Shown here piece by piece: positions 19,901-28,855 of a stretch of DNA of 64,000 bases. How positions within the stretch are numbered: the first letter of the stretch is position 1; the number at the start of each line of letters is the position of its first letter. The position numbers were made by a program, and so were the translations under genes. Source of the stretch: Fragilaria crotonensis (taxonomy: Eukaryota > Bacillariophyta > Fragilariophyceae > Fragilariales > Fragilariaceae); assembly GCA_022925895.1 (NCBI GenBank), contig JAKSYS010000021.1:62001-126000 (forward strand), read 5' to 3'. A model generated the notes under the pieces. That model had not been told where the DNA came from. It did no database searches and saw only the letters and a program-made list of their open reading frames with translations.

Positions 19901-20835
19901 GTGAAGTTACATCATGAAATGTGAGCCTGATTCAACTTTCGAGTAAAAACTCGAAAAATATCATCCAGATGATTGATTTCATTGTGAAGGGGCTGCTTTG
20001 GTTCAGAAACCTTCTGTGCAACATTCTTTGTGTTATTCTTGTCTCAAGGTCCGTCATTTCAGAATGGAACGAGGACGATTTTCCGTGAAGTTATATTATG
20101 AAATGTGAGTCTGATTCAAAAGCACGACTGAAATCGCGAAAATATATTTTGAGATGGCTGAAATCATTGTGAAGGGGTTGCTTTGGTTCGGAAACCTTCT
20201 GTGCAACATTCTTTGTGTTATTCTTGTCTCAAGGTCTGTCATTTCAGAATCAAACGAGGACGATTTTTCGTGAAGTTACATTATGATATGTGAGTCTGAT
20301 TCAAAAGCACGACTGAAATTGCGAAAATATATTTTGAGATGGTTGAAATCATTGTGAAGGGGTTGCTTTGGTTCGGAAACCTTCTGTGCAACATTCTTTG
20401 TGTTATTCTTGTCTCAAGGTCTGTCATTTCAGAATCAAACGAGGACGATTTTTCGTGAAGTTATATTATGAAATGTGAGTCTGATTCAAAATCACGACTG
20501 AAATCGAGAAAACATATTTTGAGATGGTTGAAATCATTGTGAAGGGGTTGCTTTGGTTCAGAAACCTTCTGTGCAACATTCTTTGTGTTATTCTTGTCTC
20601 AAGGTCTGTCATTTCAGAATCGAACGAGGACAATTTTTCGTGAAGTTACATTATGAAATGTGAGTCTGATTCAAAATCACGACTGAAATCGCAAGAATAT
20701 ATTTTGAGATGGTTGAAATCATTGTGAAGGGGTTGCTTTGGTTCGGAAACCTTCTGTGCAACATTCTTTGTGTTATTCTTGTCTCAAGGTCTGTCATTTC
20801 AGAATCGAACGAGGACGATTTTCCGTGAAGTTACA
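19901..20835. repeat. Tandem array, five copies of a 185-bp unit
   Basis: The string GTGAAGTTA recurs at 19901, 20085, 20270, 20455, 20640 and 20825, giving units of 184-185 bp. The units share a TTGCTTTGGTTC-AGAAACC/GGAAACC block and a CTTGTCTCAAGGTC block. The first copy is the most diverged and the last ends after about 11 bases. The array is not CRISPR-like: there are no unique spacers. It may be a satellite or an internal repeat of the neighbouring element. Confidence 0.9.
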
Positions 20836-20837
20836 TT

Positions 20838-21377
20838 GGCATTGATATATCTCTCCCTACCTATGCTATCGATAACGTCACCTGGCACGAAACCCCGATA
20901 CAATTCTCCGAAAATTTCATGAATACCACATCAATGACCCTTAGAACCACCAACAACTCGGCCTACAAACTGGTCGGAAACGCAAACACTTGGAATTACT
21001 ATGTTCTCTTTGGATACCATGTATATGACCACTGCTTTCAGTTCGATACACAGTGGGAACGCATGAAAAACAATCAGACAGACACTCTTAAGGTCATATG
21101 GGAACGCTTCAGCTATCTAGTCTCCCGTAGTATGATTATCTCGACAAAATTGCAATGTTGGGCACTCGACATTGCAAACCTGTACCTACAAACACACATG
21201 CCGTCCGCTCTAACGGTTGACACCACTGATCCTCGCAGTGCCCGCCGCGTCTACGACGAAGATGAAATATTGGAGGATGACGACAGCACCGATAAAAAAC
21301 TTCCTGCCGCCAATACCTGGACACCCGTCCAAGGAAAAACCAAACGACACACCAAAGAGGCTCTAGATACTGAATAA
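20838..21377 (+). CDS. Unrecognised ORF, possible protein fragment
   Basis: A frame open from the end of the tandem array (about 20838) with an ATG at 20919 ends TAA at 21377 (152 aa from that ATG). The sequence looks protein-like, with many Trp, Tyr and Phe in TWNYYVLFGYHVYDHCFQF and an acidic then basic C-terminus. No known domain was recognised. The open frame starts directly at the array border without an ATG, so it is probably the 3' end of a gene cut by the array or by an insertion. It may belong to a mobile element. Confidence 0.35.
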   Translation, partial: GIDISLPTYAIDNVTWHETPIQFSENFMNTTSMTLRTTNNSAYKLVGNANTWNYYVLFGYHVYDHCFQFDTQWERMKNNQTDTLKVIWERFSYLVSRSMIISTKLQCWALDIANLYLQTHMPSALTVDTTDPRSARRVYDEDEILEDDDSTDKKLPAANTWTPVQGKTKRHTKEALDTE

Positions 21378-21384
21378 ATCCCGT

Positions 21385-21640
21385 CGCAAGTGCGGCACAT
21401 CTGCCCTTGCCGGTGTTTGACTCTTAGCATTAGAACTAATCACTAGTAGTAATAGATTACAACTTGATCAATTATAAAAAGAGCGAGTCTACAAATCTAG
21501 GAACACTTCTGACACCGCCTGGAGGGCTTATGCGGTCATTTGGCAATCCCTATCATAACCGGCATAATTCCCTAGCTCATTCGGCTTCTCCGGGTGTCCA
21601 AATAACCCGAACTCATGATAGAATTCATTCAGTCCCCTCG
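21385..21640 (-). repeat. Inverted remnant of an element-B-type LTR
   Basis: The reverse complement aligns by eye with 7223-7471: GAGGGGACTGAATGAATTCT at its start, TCGGGTTATTTGGACACC-like text, an ACTAGTGATTAG block and a GGCAGATGTGCCGCACTTGCGACGGGAT end. It appears to end in TTTATTCA, which gives the TGAAT...ATTCA termini expected for the family. No adjacent pol sequence is seen; it is either a solo LTR or the end of a deleted copy. Confidence 0.6.
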
Positions 21641-21889
21641 AACGGCTTTTTGTACGACTAGCAGGATATCTTTTCTACGTAGCAAGTTTTTACTAGTTGG
21701 TTTTAACACGCTAAGTGGTTTATCAAGTGGTTTTTGGGCATTTTCCAACCCTGAAAATATATACAATCTGAAAACGATTATATTATACAAGCTGCATTAA
21801 ACAGCAATTAATCAAACACATCCATACTCAGCTACCTGGAAGTCCTTAAATAAAACTTGTCATCGGAGGTACTCCGAGTACAAAATCCA

Positions 21890-21976
21890 CACAAACTGGT
21901 GAAATCCTCAAGTGAAATCAACCCACATCGAGTGAACATACTATAGTCGTGTGTAAATTCATCTAATTTCATCCCT
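21890..21976. repeat. Left copy of a direct repeat flanking the tyrosine-recombinase element
   Basis: The 87 bases from CACAAACTGG to CATCCCT recur at 51511-51603 with two substitutions and a 6-base insertion (GGTCTA). The left copy directly abuts repeat A1 and the right copy directly abuts the end of repeat B2, so the pair brackets the whole nest. Confidence 0.85.
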
Positions 21977-22161
21977 CCCATGAAGAACATGGCAGTTTGA
22001 ACAGAGTATCATGCAGCAACCTCTTGCTCATTGTTTTGTCCACCAGGTCGCCGATCAGTAGACAACGCAAGAACTACCCGCACGACGCGTCGACGAACCT
22101 GCCCATTAGACAGGTCCTCGATCCAGTGTAGGCAAGCCGCGCAAGCGTTTTTTGCTAAAAG
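21977..22161 (+). repeat. Repeat A1 of the tyrosine-recombinase element (185 bp)
   Basis: Same sequence as A2 (28035-28219), ending TTTTTTGCTAAAAG. The first ORF starts 48 bases downstream. Confidence 0.9.
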
Positions 22162-22208
22162 TTCTTCAGTTGTGCACGAGCTCCACTACCTGGTAGCAGG
22201 TAGCTAGC

Positions 22209-24470
22209 ATGGCCCAACCCAATCTCGGGGACGTCGGTGTCCCTTTCGGCCAAGTACCGCCGCTTCAACCGGGGGTGCCACCTGCTGGTGGTCCTGCGGT
22301 TGTCCCCGGCGCCCTGCCTCAAGCGGGCGCAGCCGCCCGCACGTATCGCGAGCACTACCTCGAACGGGGCCAGATCCCACCTCGCGATCGGGTAGCGGGC
22401 TACTTGGCGGGGTACCGTTTTGCTGACGTGGGAGGGGGCGTGGTACCTACCGCAGCAGCTCTACGTGACCTGACGGTGACACTTAGTGACCGCCAACCCA
22501 TGACCTTCCTGTGTCTGGTGCCGGGAACCGACGGCCATGCGGAGGTCGCGATCGTACATCGTTTCCTCCGCTACTTGGACACGCCAGGGGACGACCCCAC
22601 TGGCTATAATGACAAGGTCCTGGGCTTGCTAGGGGACATCCCCCCCCATCAGTATCCAGTTGTGGAAATACCGAACACGGCATTTCATCTGGTGGCAGCC
22701 CCCGCCCGAGTACCTACTATTGGAGCCATGAATGCCTTGTTGGCCACATGGGAGGACCCGCTGACGGCATTGGGCCCCTATACGGACCAGGACCCAGAAA
22801 CGGAAGTGGTCCGCCCTCGTAATCTCCAGCTCGTGACCGCGCGCTTCGCCGCCCTGCTGGTACATTGGCATCGAGTGCGCGCCAAGGACGCTTACCAGGA
22901 AGTAGTGGGGGCTATCCAGGCCGAAGGGGTGATGGAGCCATACAATGATGTAATTACCTGGCTCAGAGCTGCCTGCACCGCCCGAGGAGGCGGGGGACCT
23001 CAGAACACCGTGCCTAGTGTATTGTTGACCTTCACACCGTTGTTCTTGCCACCCGACGTGTACGAGTATGTCACCAGCAAAGTACAAGTACAAGCCGAAC
23101 TGCCGGCCCTGTCGAACCGGGATGTAGCGCCCGGGACGACTGAAGCCCTCGTGGGAGCCATTCGAGCTCTGACAGCACCACGGGGGGAAGGGGGCGACGC
23201 AGTAGCGGGAGAGGGAGAACGCAATGCGAAAGAGCCCAAGAGTGTCTCTGAGGCTTACCGCGAAACCTACCGCACATTGTTGCGTTTTAGCAATGTGGAG
23301 GACGTAACCGAACTAGCACCCGTTTGGCAGCATCTGGCCAACTGCCTGAAAAGCGAGCAACACACCGTGTTGACTCAGGAGTTTCAAAAGGTATGTATGG
23401 CGCGTGGCCTATCAACCAAGTACTATGTCCCCGTGGTGACAACCGCACTCAAACAGATGGTGGTTGGCTTCCAATTTGTGGGGTTTGGCTCGGACGATTT
23501 GACTTCTGGTTGTCAGCCATTTTTGGTCTCGTATGCCGGTCGGGCCAACCACTATCAAGTCCTGGCTGCCGCGGACGTAGGCAACCAACTCGCACAAGGG
23601 GAGCACACGGCCAGCCTGACGGACTACAAGGCCATCCGAGACAAGGAGAAGGTGAAACTTCCGAGGGATGTGGCGGAGACGTGCATTACTCTGTTTCGTT
23701 TCGCCGTACTGTGCCAAGCGTTGTTCCAGGGCACCGGCCCGACGCACCCGCTAGTAGAGACTATGTGGACTACCGCTGTGAACCTCCAAAATCTTGCACC
23801 CGCGGTCACCGACCGTTACCAAGCCCTGGTGGGCCTCCCCGGGGTGGCGCAAACTTACTTTGCACGTATCGTCCGAGCTGTGCAGCTCGGCGTGCACGAG
23901 TATCTCCAAGGGGTTGCGACGAACCTCGTGGACAGCGTGGCCGGGATCGAAAGGCCAAGCTTCACCGCGTTGTTGCAAGACCTCCGACGAGGCACATTCC
24001 ATCAGTCAACCAACTGGATTCCACTCCCGCCGGAGTACCTGGGTCACAGCAGCACCACACCCCATACCGTGAGCACTAGCGGTGGCAGCAGGAATCGCAG
24101 TGCAGCTACCGGGGGAGCGGCTTCGGGGTCTGGAGGCACCACAGTGGGCACCGCGATGTCGTCGCTCACGCCTGAAACCCCGCCGCAACGAGAAAGCGTT
24201 GCCAGAATCGAAAACCCAGCTCCGGACAACGAGTTCGCTGCGCTTACGCTTCGTACTGGAGGCACACGCACTATCCTGCGTGCGAATCGACCTCCGGCCA
24301 ATGATGCGGGTAATGAGTTTTGTGTGGCGTGGTGGACTCGCAGCGGATGCTACCCAAACTGTGGGCGCCGTAACACCCATCAGCCGCTCGCCTCCACTGC
24401 GGAGCGCGCCCGGCTCATGACGTACGTCCGACAGTACTTGGTAGTGCCCTCTCAGTCCCCCAGCACCTGA
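22209..24470 (+). CDS. Gag-like protein of the tyrosine-recombinase element
   Basis: A 753-aa open frame starting ATG 48 bases after repeat A1 and ending 30 bases before the RT ORF. The first 60 residues are Pro/Gly/Ala-rich. The long central part is helical and without a domain I can name. Near the C-terminus FCVAWWTRSGCYPNCGRRNTH (about residues 701-721) has a C-X8-C-X3-C-X5-H spacing, a CCCH-like finger of the kind found at the end of some retroelement gag proteins. Position and finger suggest a nucleocapsid/capsid role in packaging the element RNA. This is inference; the protein could also be an element-specific ORF of other function. Confidence 0.75.
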   Translation: MAQPNLGDVGVPFGQVPPLQPGVPPAGGPAVVPGALPQAGAAARTYREHYLERGQIPPRDRVAGYLAGYRFADVGGGVVPTAAALRDLTVTLSDRQPMTFLCLVPGTDGHAEVAIVHRFLRYLDTPGDDPTGYNDKVLGLLGDIPPHQYPVVEIPNTAFHLVAAPARVPTIGAMNALLATWEDPLTALGPYTDQDPETEVVRPRNLQLVTARFAALLVHWHRVRAKDAYQEVVGAIQAEGVMEPYNDVITWLRAACTARGGGGPQNTVPSVLLTFTPLFLPPDVYEYVTSKVQVQAELPALSNRDVAPGTTEALVGAIRALTAPRGEGGDAVAGEGERNAKEPKSVSEAYRETYRTLLRFSNVEDVTELAPVWQHLANCLKSEQHTVLTQEFQKVCMARGLSTKYYVPVVTTALKQMVVGFQFVGFGSDDLTSGCQPFLVSYAGRANHYQVLAAADVGNQLAQGEHTASLTDYKAIRDKEKVKLPRDVAETCITLFRFAVLCQALFQGTGPTHPLVETMWTTAVNLQNLAPAVTDRYQALVGLPGVAQTYFARIVRAVQLGVHEYLQGVATNLVDSVAGIERPSFTALLQDLRRGTFHQSTNWIPLPPEYLGHSSTTPHTVSTSGGSRNRSAATGGAASGSGGTTVGTAMSSLTPETPPQRESVARIENPAPDNEFAALTLRTGGTRTILRANRPPANDAGNEFCVAWWTRSGCYPNCGRRNTHQPLASTAERARLMTYVRQYLVVPSQSPST

Positions 24471-24500
24471 CTAGCACGCCAGGGTGGTGAGGCTGTCGCA

Positions 24501-26873
24501 ATGGACCACTCGCCACAACCACCACCCTGGCCACCTGACGGCTGCGGACCAGATCCCACGACAGGCACCGGGGGCCGAAGTTCCCGTGCTAAACGAAAGG
24601 CAGTGGAGATAAGTGAAGCAGAACTGACTCTCGGTAAGTTGGCTTCCCAGTATGCGTTGATGTTGCGTGACAAAGGGTGGAGAGCGTTCGTGTCCGACGT
24701 TCGAGGGCCGCCCAACATATCGACGACCGTACAGCACCTACCACACAAGGCAGCGCGACTACTCCGACATCTTGGGACGCGCGGGGCGAGCGTCACGGTA
24801 CACACCCCACCTTGGCCGAGTGAGCGAAAGCATCAGGCGCTCATTAGGGGCCCCCACAAGTCATTGCATGGCGAAAGGGAGTTCGTGAACGCAGAGATGC
24901 TCGACTTCTGTCGACAAGGTTATTGGATTGTTCTCCCTCAAGACGTGGTGATGGAATGGCCGTCCTTACGCATTTCGCCACTCGGAGTGGTTCCCCAGCG
25001 CGATCGTAGACCCCGACTGATTGTGGATTATTCTTTCTCCGACGTGAATGCCAAAACTGTTCCATTGGCGCCCACGGAAGCCATGCAATTCGGCCGGGCC
25101 CTCCAGCGCGTGTTCTCCACCATAGTGCACGCCGACGGCCGGTATGGGCCTGTCTATCTTGCCAAAATAGACATCGCTGACGGATTCTATCGCGTTTGGC
25201 TACAGCTAGACGATATCCCAAAACTTGGAGTTGCCCTTCCCACTGCTCCTGGTCTTCCACCTTTAGTTGCTTTTCCGCTGGCGCTCCCCATGGGATGGGT
25301 GCTGTCGCCGCCGTACTTTACGGCGATCACCGAAACCGCCTGCGACCTCGCGAATGCTGCGATCCGAGCGCGCCCACCGCACTCTTGTCTCACGCAGGCC
25401 CACCGGCTGGAGGCAGTGGCCGACACACCTCCCGCCGACGCCGTTCATCGCGACGCGTCGCAGTATGGTGGTACGTTACCCGTGCCGTCCCCTCGCGGAG
25501 TCAGTCGCCCCCCCGTGGCGTCCGTTGACGTCTACGTGGACAACTTTCTGCTCATGGCACAAACTCAGTCGCAGCAACGCAAAGTGCTTCACGCTACTCT
25601 GACAGCTATCGACAAGGTCTTCCGGCCCCTGGAGCCGGGGGACCCGGCTCACCGCAAGGAGCCCGCCTCGGTCAAGAAGATGTTACAAGGAGATGCTCAT
25701 TGGTCCACATGGAAACGCATTCTCAGGTGGGACCTGGACACTGTCACGGAGACCCTGCACCTACCTCCTCATCGCGGAGCGCGCCTCCGAGAGGTCCTGT
25801 CGTGGCTTCGACCCCCTCGCAAACGGCTGCCGCGCAAACAGTGGCACCAACTACTGGGCGAGCTCCGATCTATGGCGCCAGCGCTCCCGGGCACGCGCGG
25901 CCTCTACTCAATCCTTCAGGACGCACTCAGTCGCGGAGATCGACACCGAGTCCGACTCAACACACACATATACGCCGTCGGGGAGGATTTTCAAACTCTC
26001 GTCGACGCCGTCGCCAACCGCCCCACTCGGCTCCGCGAACTGGTGCCCACGGCCCCCTCGGACGTGGGGGCATGTGACGCGTGCCAGCTCGGCATGGGCG
26101 GCGTGTGGTTTGACGCGTTAGACCCCACGTCACCGCCTCTCGTCTGGCGAGCACGGTTTCCGCCGCACATCGTGTCGTCTCTGGTCACTGCTGACAACCC
26201 TACGGGGCCGTTATCGATTTCGGATTTGGAACTGGCGGCTGTGATTGCGCACGTAGACATCTTGGCCCTTCACCGTGACATCGCTGAACGCACCATTTGG
26301 CGGGCCAGTGATAACCGTGCAGCGGTTGCCTGGTCCACCAAAGGCTCCGCCACCTCTCTCGCCGCACGGGCTCATCTGCTTAGGTTCAGCGCTCTCCACC
26401 AACGGACACATCGTTATGTAGCGCGCACACACTACATTCCAGGGACTGTCAACATCATGGTTGATGACGCTAGTCGCTTGTGGATGCTTTCCGATGCTGA
26501 TCTGCTCACCTACTTTAATACCACTTACCCGCAGGCGGCCTCTTGGCAAATGCTGCACCTCTCGTTTGCCACCAATGCTATCTTGAGTGGTGCACTCTCA
26601 CGGAAGCCGCGGCCTTGCGGGGATCTTCTCAACGCAGTGCCAACGCCGCCACCTCCTTGGCGCTCTGGCAGACCTTCTGTGTCCGCGTTGGCGTCGACGC
26701 CAGTCAACTTGCCGTCCGCGATCCCGTCCCTTTCCTCCAACTGTTTGCCCACCGCTACCGCTCCGGCACCATTGCGCCCGGCCGTCGCCATGTCAGGGCT
26801 TGCACAGTGGAGGATGCCGTACGAGCGGTGGGCCAGGCGTACACCGGGATGGGGGCCCCTGACCCTCGCTTGA
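24501..26873 (+). CDS. Reverse transcriptase/RNase H of the tyrosine-recombinase element
   Basis: A 790-aa ORF. The RT shows ISPLGVVPQRDRRPRLIVDYS (about residues 155-177), motif A AKIDIADGFYRVWL with its catalytic Asp, PMGWVLSPPYF, and the motif C box VYVDNFLLM at about 344-351. The second catalytic residue is Asn rather than Asp. RNase H follows (CDACQLGMGGVWF ... SDLELAAV ... RASDNRAAVAW, about 530-620). DIRS-group RTs share this LPMGW...F and single RNase H layout. The last 330 bases overlap the recombinase ORF in another frame. Full length and no stop suggest recent function, with the Asn variant as a question mark. Confidence 0.9.
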   Translation: MDHSPQPPPWPPDGCGPDPTTGTGGRSSRAKRKAVEISEAELTLGKLASQYALMLRDKGWRAFVSDVRGPPNISTTVQHLPHKAARLLRHLGTRGASVTVHTPPWPSERKHQALIRGPHKSLHGEREFVNAEMLDFCRQGYWIVLPQDVVMEWPSLRISPLGVVPQRDRRPRLIVDYSFSDVNAKTVPLAPTEAMQFGRALQRVFSTIVHADGRYGPVYLAKIDIADGFYRVWLQLDDIPKLGVALPTAPGLPPLVAFPLALPMGWVLSPPYFTAITETACDLANAAIRARPPHSCLTQAHRLEAVADTPPADAVHRDASQYGGTLPVPSPRGVSRPPVASVDVYVDNFLLMAQTQSQQRKVLHATLTAIDKVFRPLEPGDPAHRKEPASVKKMLQGDAHWSTWKRILRWDLDTVTETLHLPPHRGARLREVLSWLRPPRKRLPRKQWHQLLGELRSMAPALPGTRGLYSILQDALSRGDRHRVRLNTHIYAVGEDFQTLVDAVANRPTRLRELVPTAPSDVGACDACQLGMGGVWFDALDPTSPPLVWRARFPPHIVSSLVTADNPTGPLSISDLELAAVIAHVDILALHRDIAERTIWRASDNRAAVAWSTKGSATSLAARAHLLRFSALHQRTHRYVARTHYIPGTVNIMVDDASRLWMLSDADLLTYFNTTYPQAASWQMLHLSFATNAILSGALSRKPRPCGDLLNAVPTPPPPWRSGRPSVSALASTPVNLPSAIPSLSSNCLPTATAPAPLRPAVAMSGLAQWRMPYERWARRTPGWGPLTLA

Positions 26874-27754
26874 ACTCACATGGTCACCTTGACTTTCGCC
26901 TCGCTGCCATGTATCGGGCCTGGCAGCAGGAGGACGCACCACCGTCTCGGGTCAAACCCCTGCCCTTGCCTCTTGTCGCCCAAGTGTGTCAAATTGCATC
27001 CATGGACGACAACCACCCACGCGCCGCCGCAGCGGCGGCTTGCCTGGTCATCGGTTTTTATTTCTTGTTGCGACCTGGCGAGCACCTTGGCACGCCTTGC
27101 AATACGCAATTTGTCCTTGGCGACATCCGTCTCTGGATTGGTTCGCGCGCGTTAGATCACGCAACTTGCCCTGCGGCGGACATCTTGGCCGCCACCTTTG
27201 TAACCCTCACGTTTAACCGACAGAAAAATGGCGTCCGCAACAAAACTGTGGGGCACGGGCGCTCCGGTCACGCTCAGGTTTGCCCGGTTCATGCGCTCGG
27301 TCAACGAGTTCTTGCCCTTCGCACGCAGGGGGCTACCCACGCCACCCCGCTCAACGCCTTCCGCCCCCACACGAACGCGTCCTGGTCCTTCAACCTTCCT
27401 TCTGACCTCACCTCCCGGCTGCGTCATGCCCTGGCCTTGTACCCGGACCCAGCCTTCATGGTCGCAGATGTCTCCATCCGCTCCACGCGTGCCGGCGGTG
27501 CCATGGCCCTACTCTGTGCCGGCGTGGACGCCGACCGCATCCGATTACTCGGCCGGTGGCGCTCCGACGAAATGTACAGGTACCTCCACGTACAGGCCCA
27601 GCCAGTCATGCACGGCCTGGCCGCGGCCATGTTGCGCGGAGGCTCCTTCCGGCTGACGCCTGATTATCCCACCCACGCCTTCGGCTCCCTCCCTTTATGC
27701 CGTTGGCCCCTTGGGCCGCACGGTACAGCAGCACACCTAGCTACTGTACAGTAG
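26543..27754 (+). CDS. Tyrosine recombinase of the PAT/DIRS-like element
   Basis: A 403-aa ORF overlapping the RT frame by 331 bases, so expression may need reinitiation, frameshifting or a separate message. The catalytic-domain pattern is present: Arg in FYFLLRPGEHLGTP (about 177), RSTRAGGAMALLCAG (about 313-327), LLGRWRSDEMYRYL with Trp and the probable nucleophile Tyr (about 335-349). At the usual H-x-x-R position it reads R-S-T-R, so the first His is replaced by Arg. This enzyme would integrate a circular cDNA by strand exchange instead of a DDE integrase. The end of the ORF lies inside repeat B1, as is common in this group. Confidence 0.85.
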   Translation: MANAAPLVCHQCYLEWCTLTEAAALRGSSQRSANAATSLALWQTFCVRVGVDASQLAVRDPVPFLQLFAHRYRSGTIAPGRRHVRACTVEDAVRAVGQAYTGMGAPDPRLNSHGHLDFRLAAMYRAWQQEDAPPSRVKPLPLPLVAQVCQIASMDDNHPRAAAAAACLVIGFYFLLRPGEHLGTPCNTQFVLGDIRLWIGSRALDHATCPAADILAATFVTLTFNRQKNGVRNKTVGHGRSGHAQVCPVHALGQRVLALRTQGATHATPLNAFRPHTNASWSFNLPSDLTSRLRHALALYPDPAFMVADVSIRSTRAGGAMALLCAGVDADRIRLLGRWRSDEMYRYLHVQAQPVMHGLAAAMLRGGSFRLTPDYPTHAFGSLPLCRWPLGPHGTAAHLATVQ

Positions 27755-27898
27755 GAGACGATAGGGTCGGTAACTCCTAGTAGGATGTCACAACCCCCGT
27801 CTACTACTACTAGTTGGACTAGAGTAGTCCCCAACTAGCAACCCACATCGGACCGTAGCGTCTAACAGCCGCTGGGGCGGGAGAGCTACGAATCCCGC
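27716..27898 (+). repeat. Repeat B1 of the tyrosine-recombinase element
   Basis: From CCGCACGGTACAGCAGC to GAATCCCGC. The same sequence, with small changes, is found split at 28234-28256, about 44657-44797 and 51485-51509. The first 39 bases also encode the C-terminus of the recombinase. Confidence 0.85.
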
Positions 27899-28034
27899 CG
27901 ATAGCGGCAGTGTGGACGGGAGGTCCTGTACAGTAAGCACAGTCAGCACCTAACACCGAACACGTCGCTGGTCTCCAATGATGACGCACTCGTTTGCAGC
28001 GTACAGGGATACTATCACGTACGTGGGACCGCTT
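27899..28034. other. Spacer between B1 and A2
   Basis: 136 bases not repeated elsewhere in the window; no gene seen. Confidence 0.6.
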
Positions 28035-28219
28035 CCCATAAAGAACATGGCAGTTTGAACAGAGTATCATGCAGCAACCTCTTGCTCATTGTTTTGTCCA
28101 CCAGGTCGCCGATCAGTAGACAACGCAAGAACTACCCGCACGACGCGTCGACGAACCTGCCCATTAGACAGGTCCTCGATCCAGTGTAGGCAAGCCGCGC
28201 AAGCGTTTTTTGCTAAAAG
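28035..28219 (+). repeat. Repeat A2 of the tyrosine-recombinase element (185 bp)
   Basis: Copy of A1, one base difference noticed. It is followed after 14 bases by the start of B2. Confidence 0.9.
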
Positions 28220-28233
28220 CCCGCCCGCCCACT

Positions 28234-28256
28234 CCGCACGGTACAGCAGCACACCT
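28234..28256 (+). repeat. Repeat B2, first piece
   Basis: Matches 27716-27738 and stops at the 5' LTR of element D. The last bases, CACCT, form one side of the D target duplication; the other side (44656-44660) reads AACCT. Confidence 0.85.
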
Positions 28257-28855
28257 TGTTAGAGATCTACTGTCACTCTGTCACACTGTCTCTCGTACTT
28301 ACTGTAAGGTTAAATACCATACGGTAATACGATAGACAGTCCTTTATTTTTCTTAGCCTGTCCGTGACCCGTTCCAGTAGTTCTGCGAATCAGAACTCTG
28401 GATCCCGCGACCACGCAAGGAATTTAAATTATGTTGCCCTGAGTTTCCCTAAGTATTCAAATCTGTTGTGTTGTCAATTTTATTGACAACACAACTTTTA
28501 CTATGGGATTCATAACTCAAACACCACTCAACAAGTGGGATTAAAGCAACATAACTTTTGTGAGACTCCAACTAATATTGGAGATCTCACCTTCATTTTT
28601 CATCTCTCTTTTAACTTATAATTTCCACAAACCAAAAACAGTAAAGGCCTTTACTACTTAGTTCTACATCTTCTACATATTTGTAACAACAAATCTACCA
28701 TCATGGTCCACATCTTAGGATTCCTACACCCAAAGCTGGACAATCCGTCACGTTCGCTTCCTCTCCCGTCAAGTCCGACGGCAGACTCCTAGGTCCTACT
28801 AACCTTAAGTCTACCGTCGGCCAGTACTCGCGTACCGATCACACGAATACTGTCA
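28257..28855 (+). repeat. 5' LTR of element D (599 bp)
   Basis: TGTTAGAG...CTGTCA. An ATG at 28703 inside the LTR opens the coding frame; the 3' LTR copy keeps this frame open (from 44502), while the 5' copy has lost one C in the sixth codon region (about 28718). Confidence 0.9.

Noticed and set aside
19901-20835. CRISPR array
   Set aside because: Repeats are 185 bp and contiguous without unique spacers, and the context is eukaryotic transposons.
21977-28219. A1 and A2 as LTRs of an ordinary LTR retrotransposon
   Set aside because: They are not TG...CA bounded, a second repeat pair (B1/B2) is staggered with them, and the element encodes a tyrosine recombinase instead of a DDE integrase.
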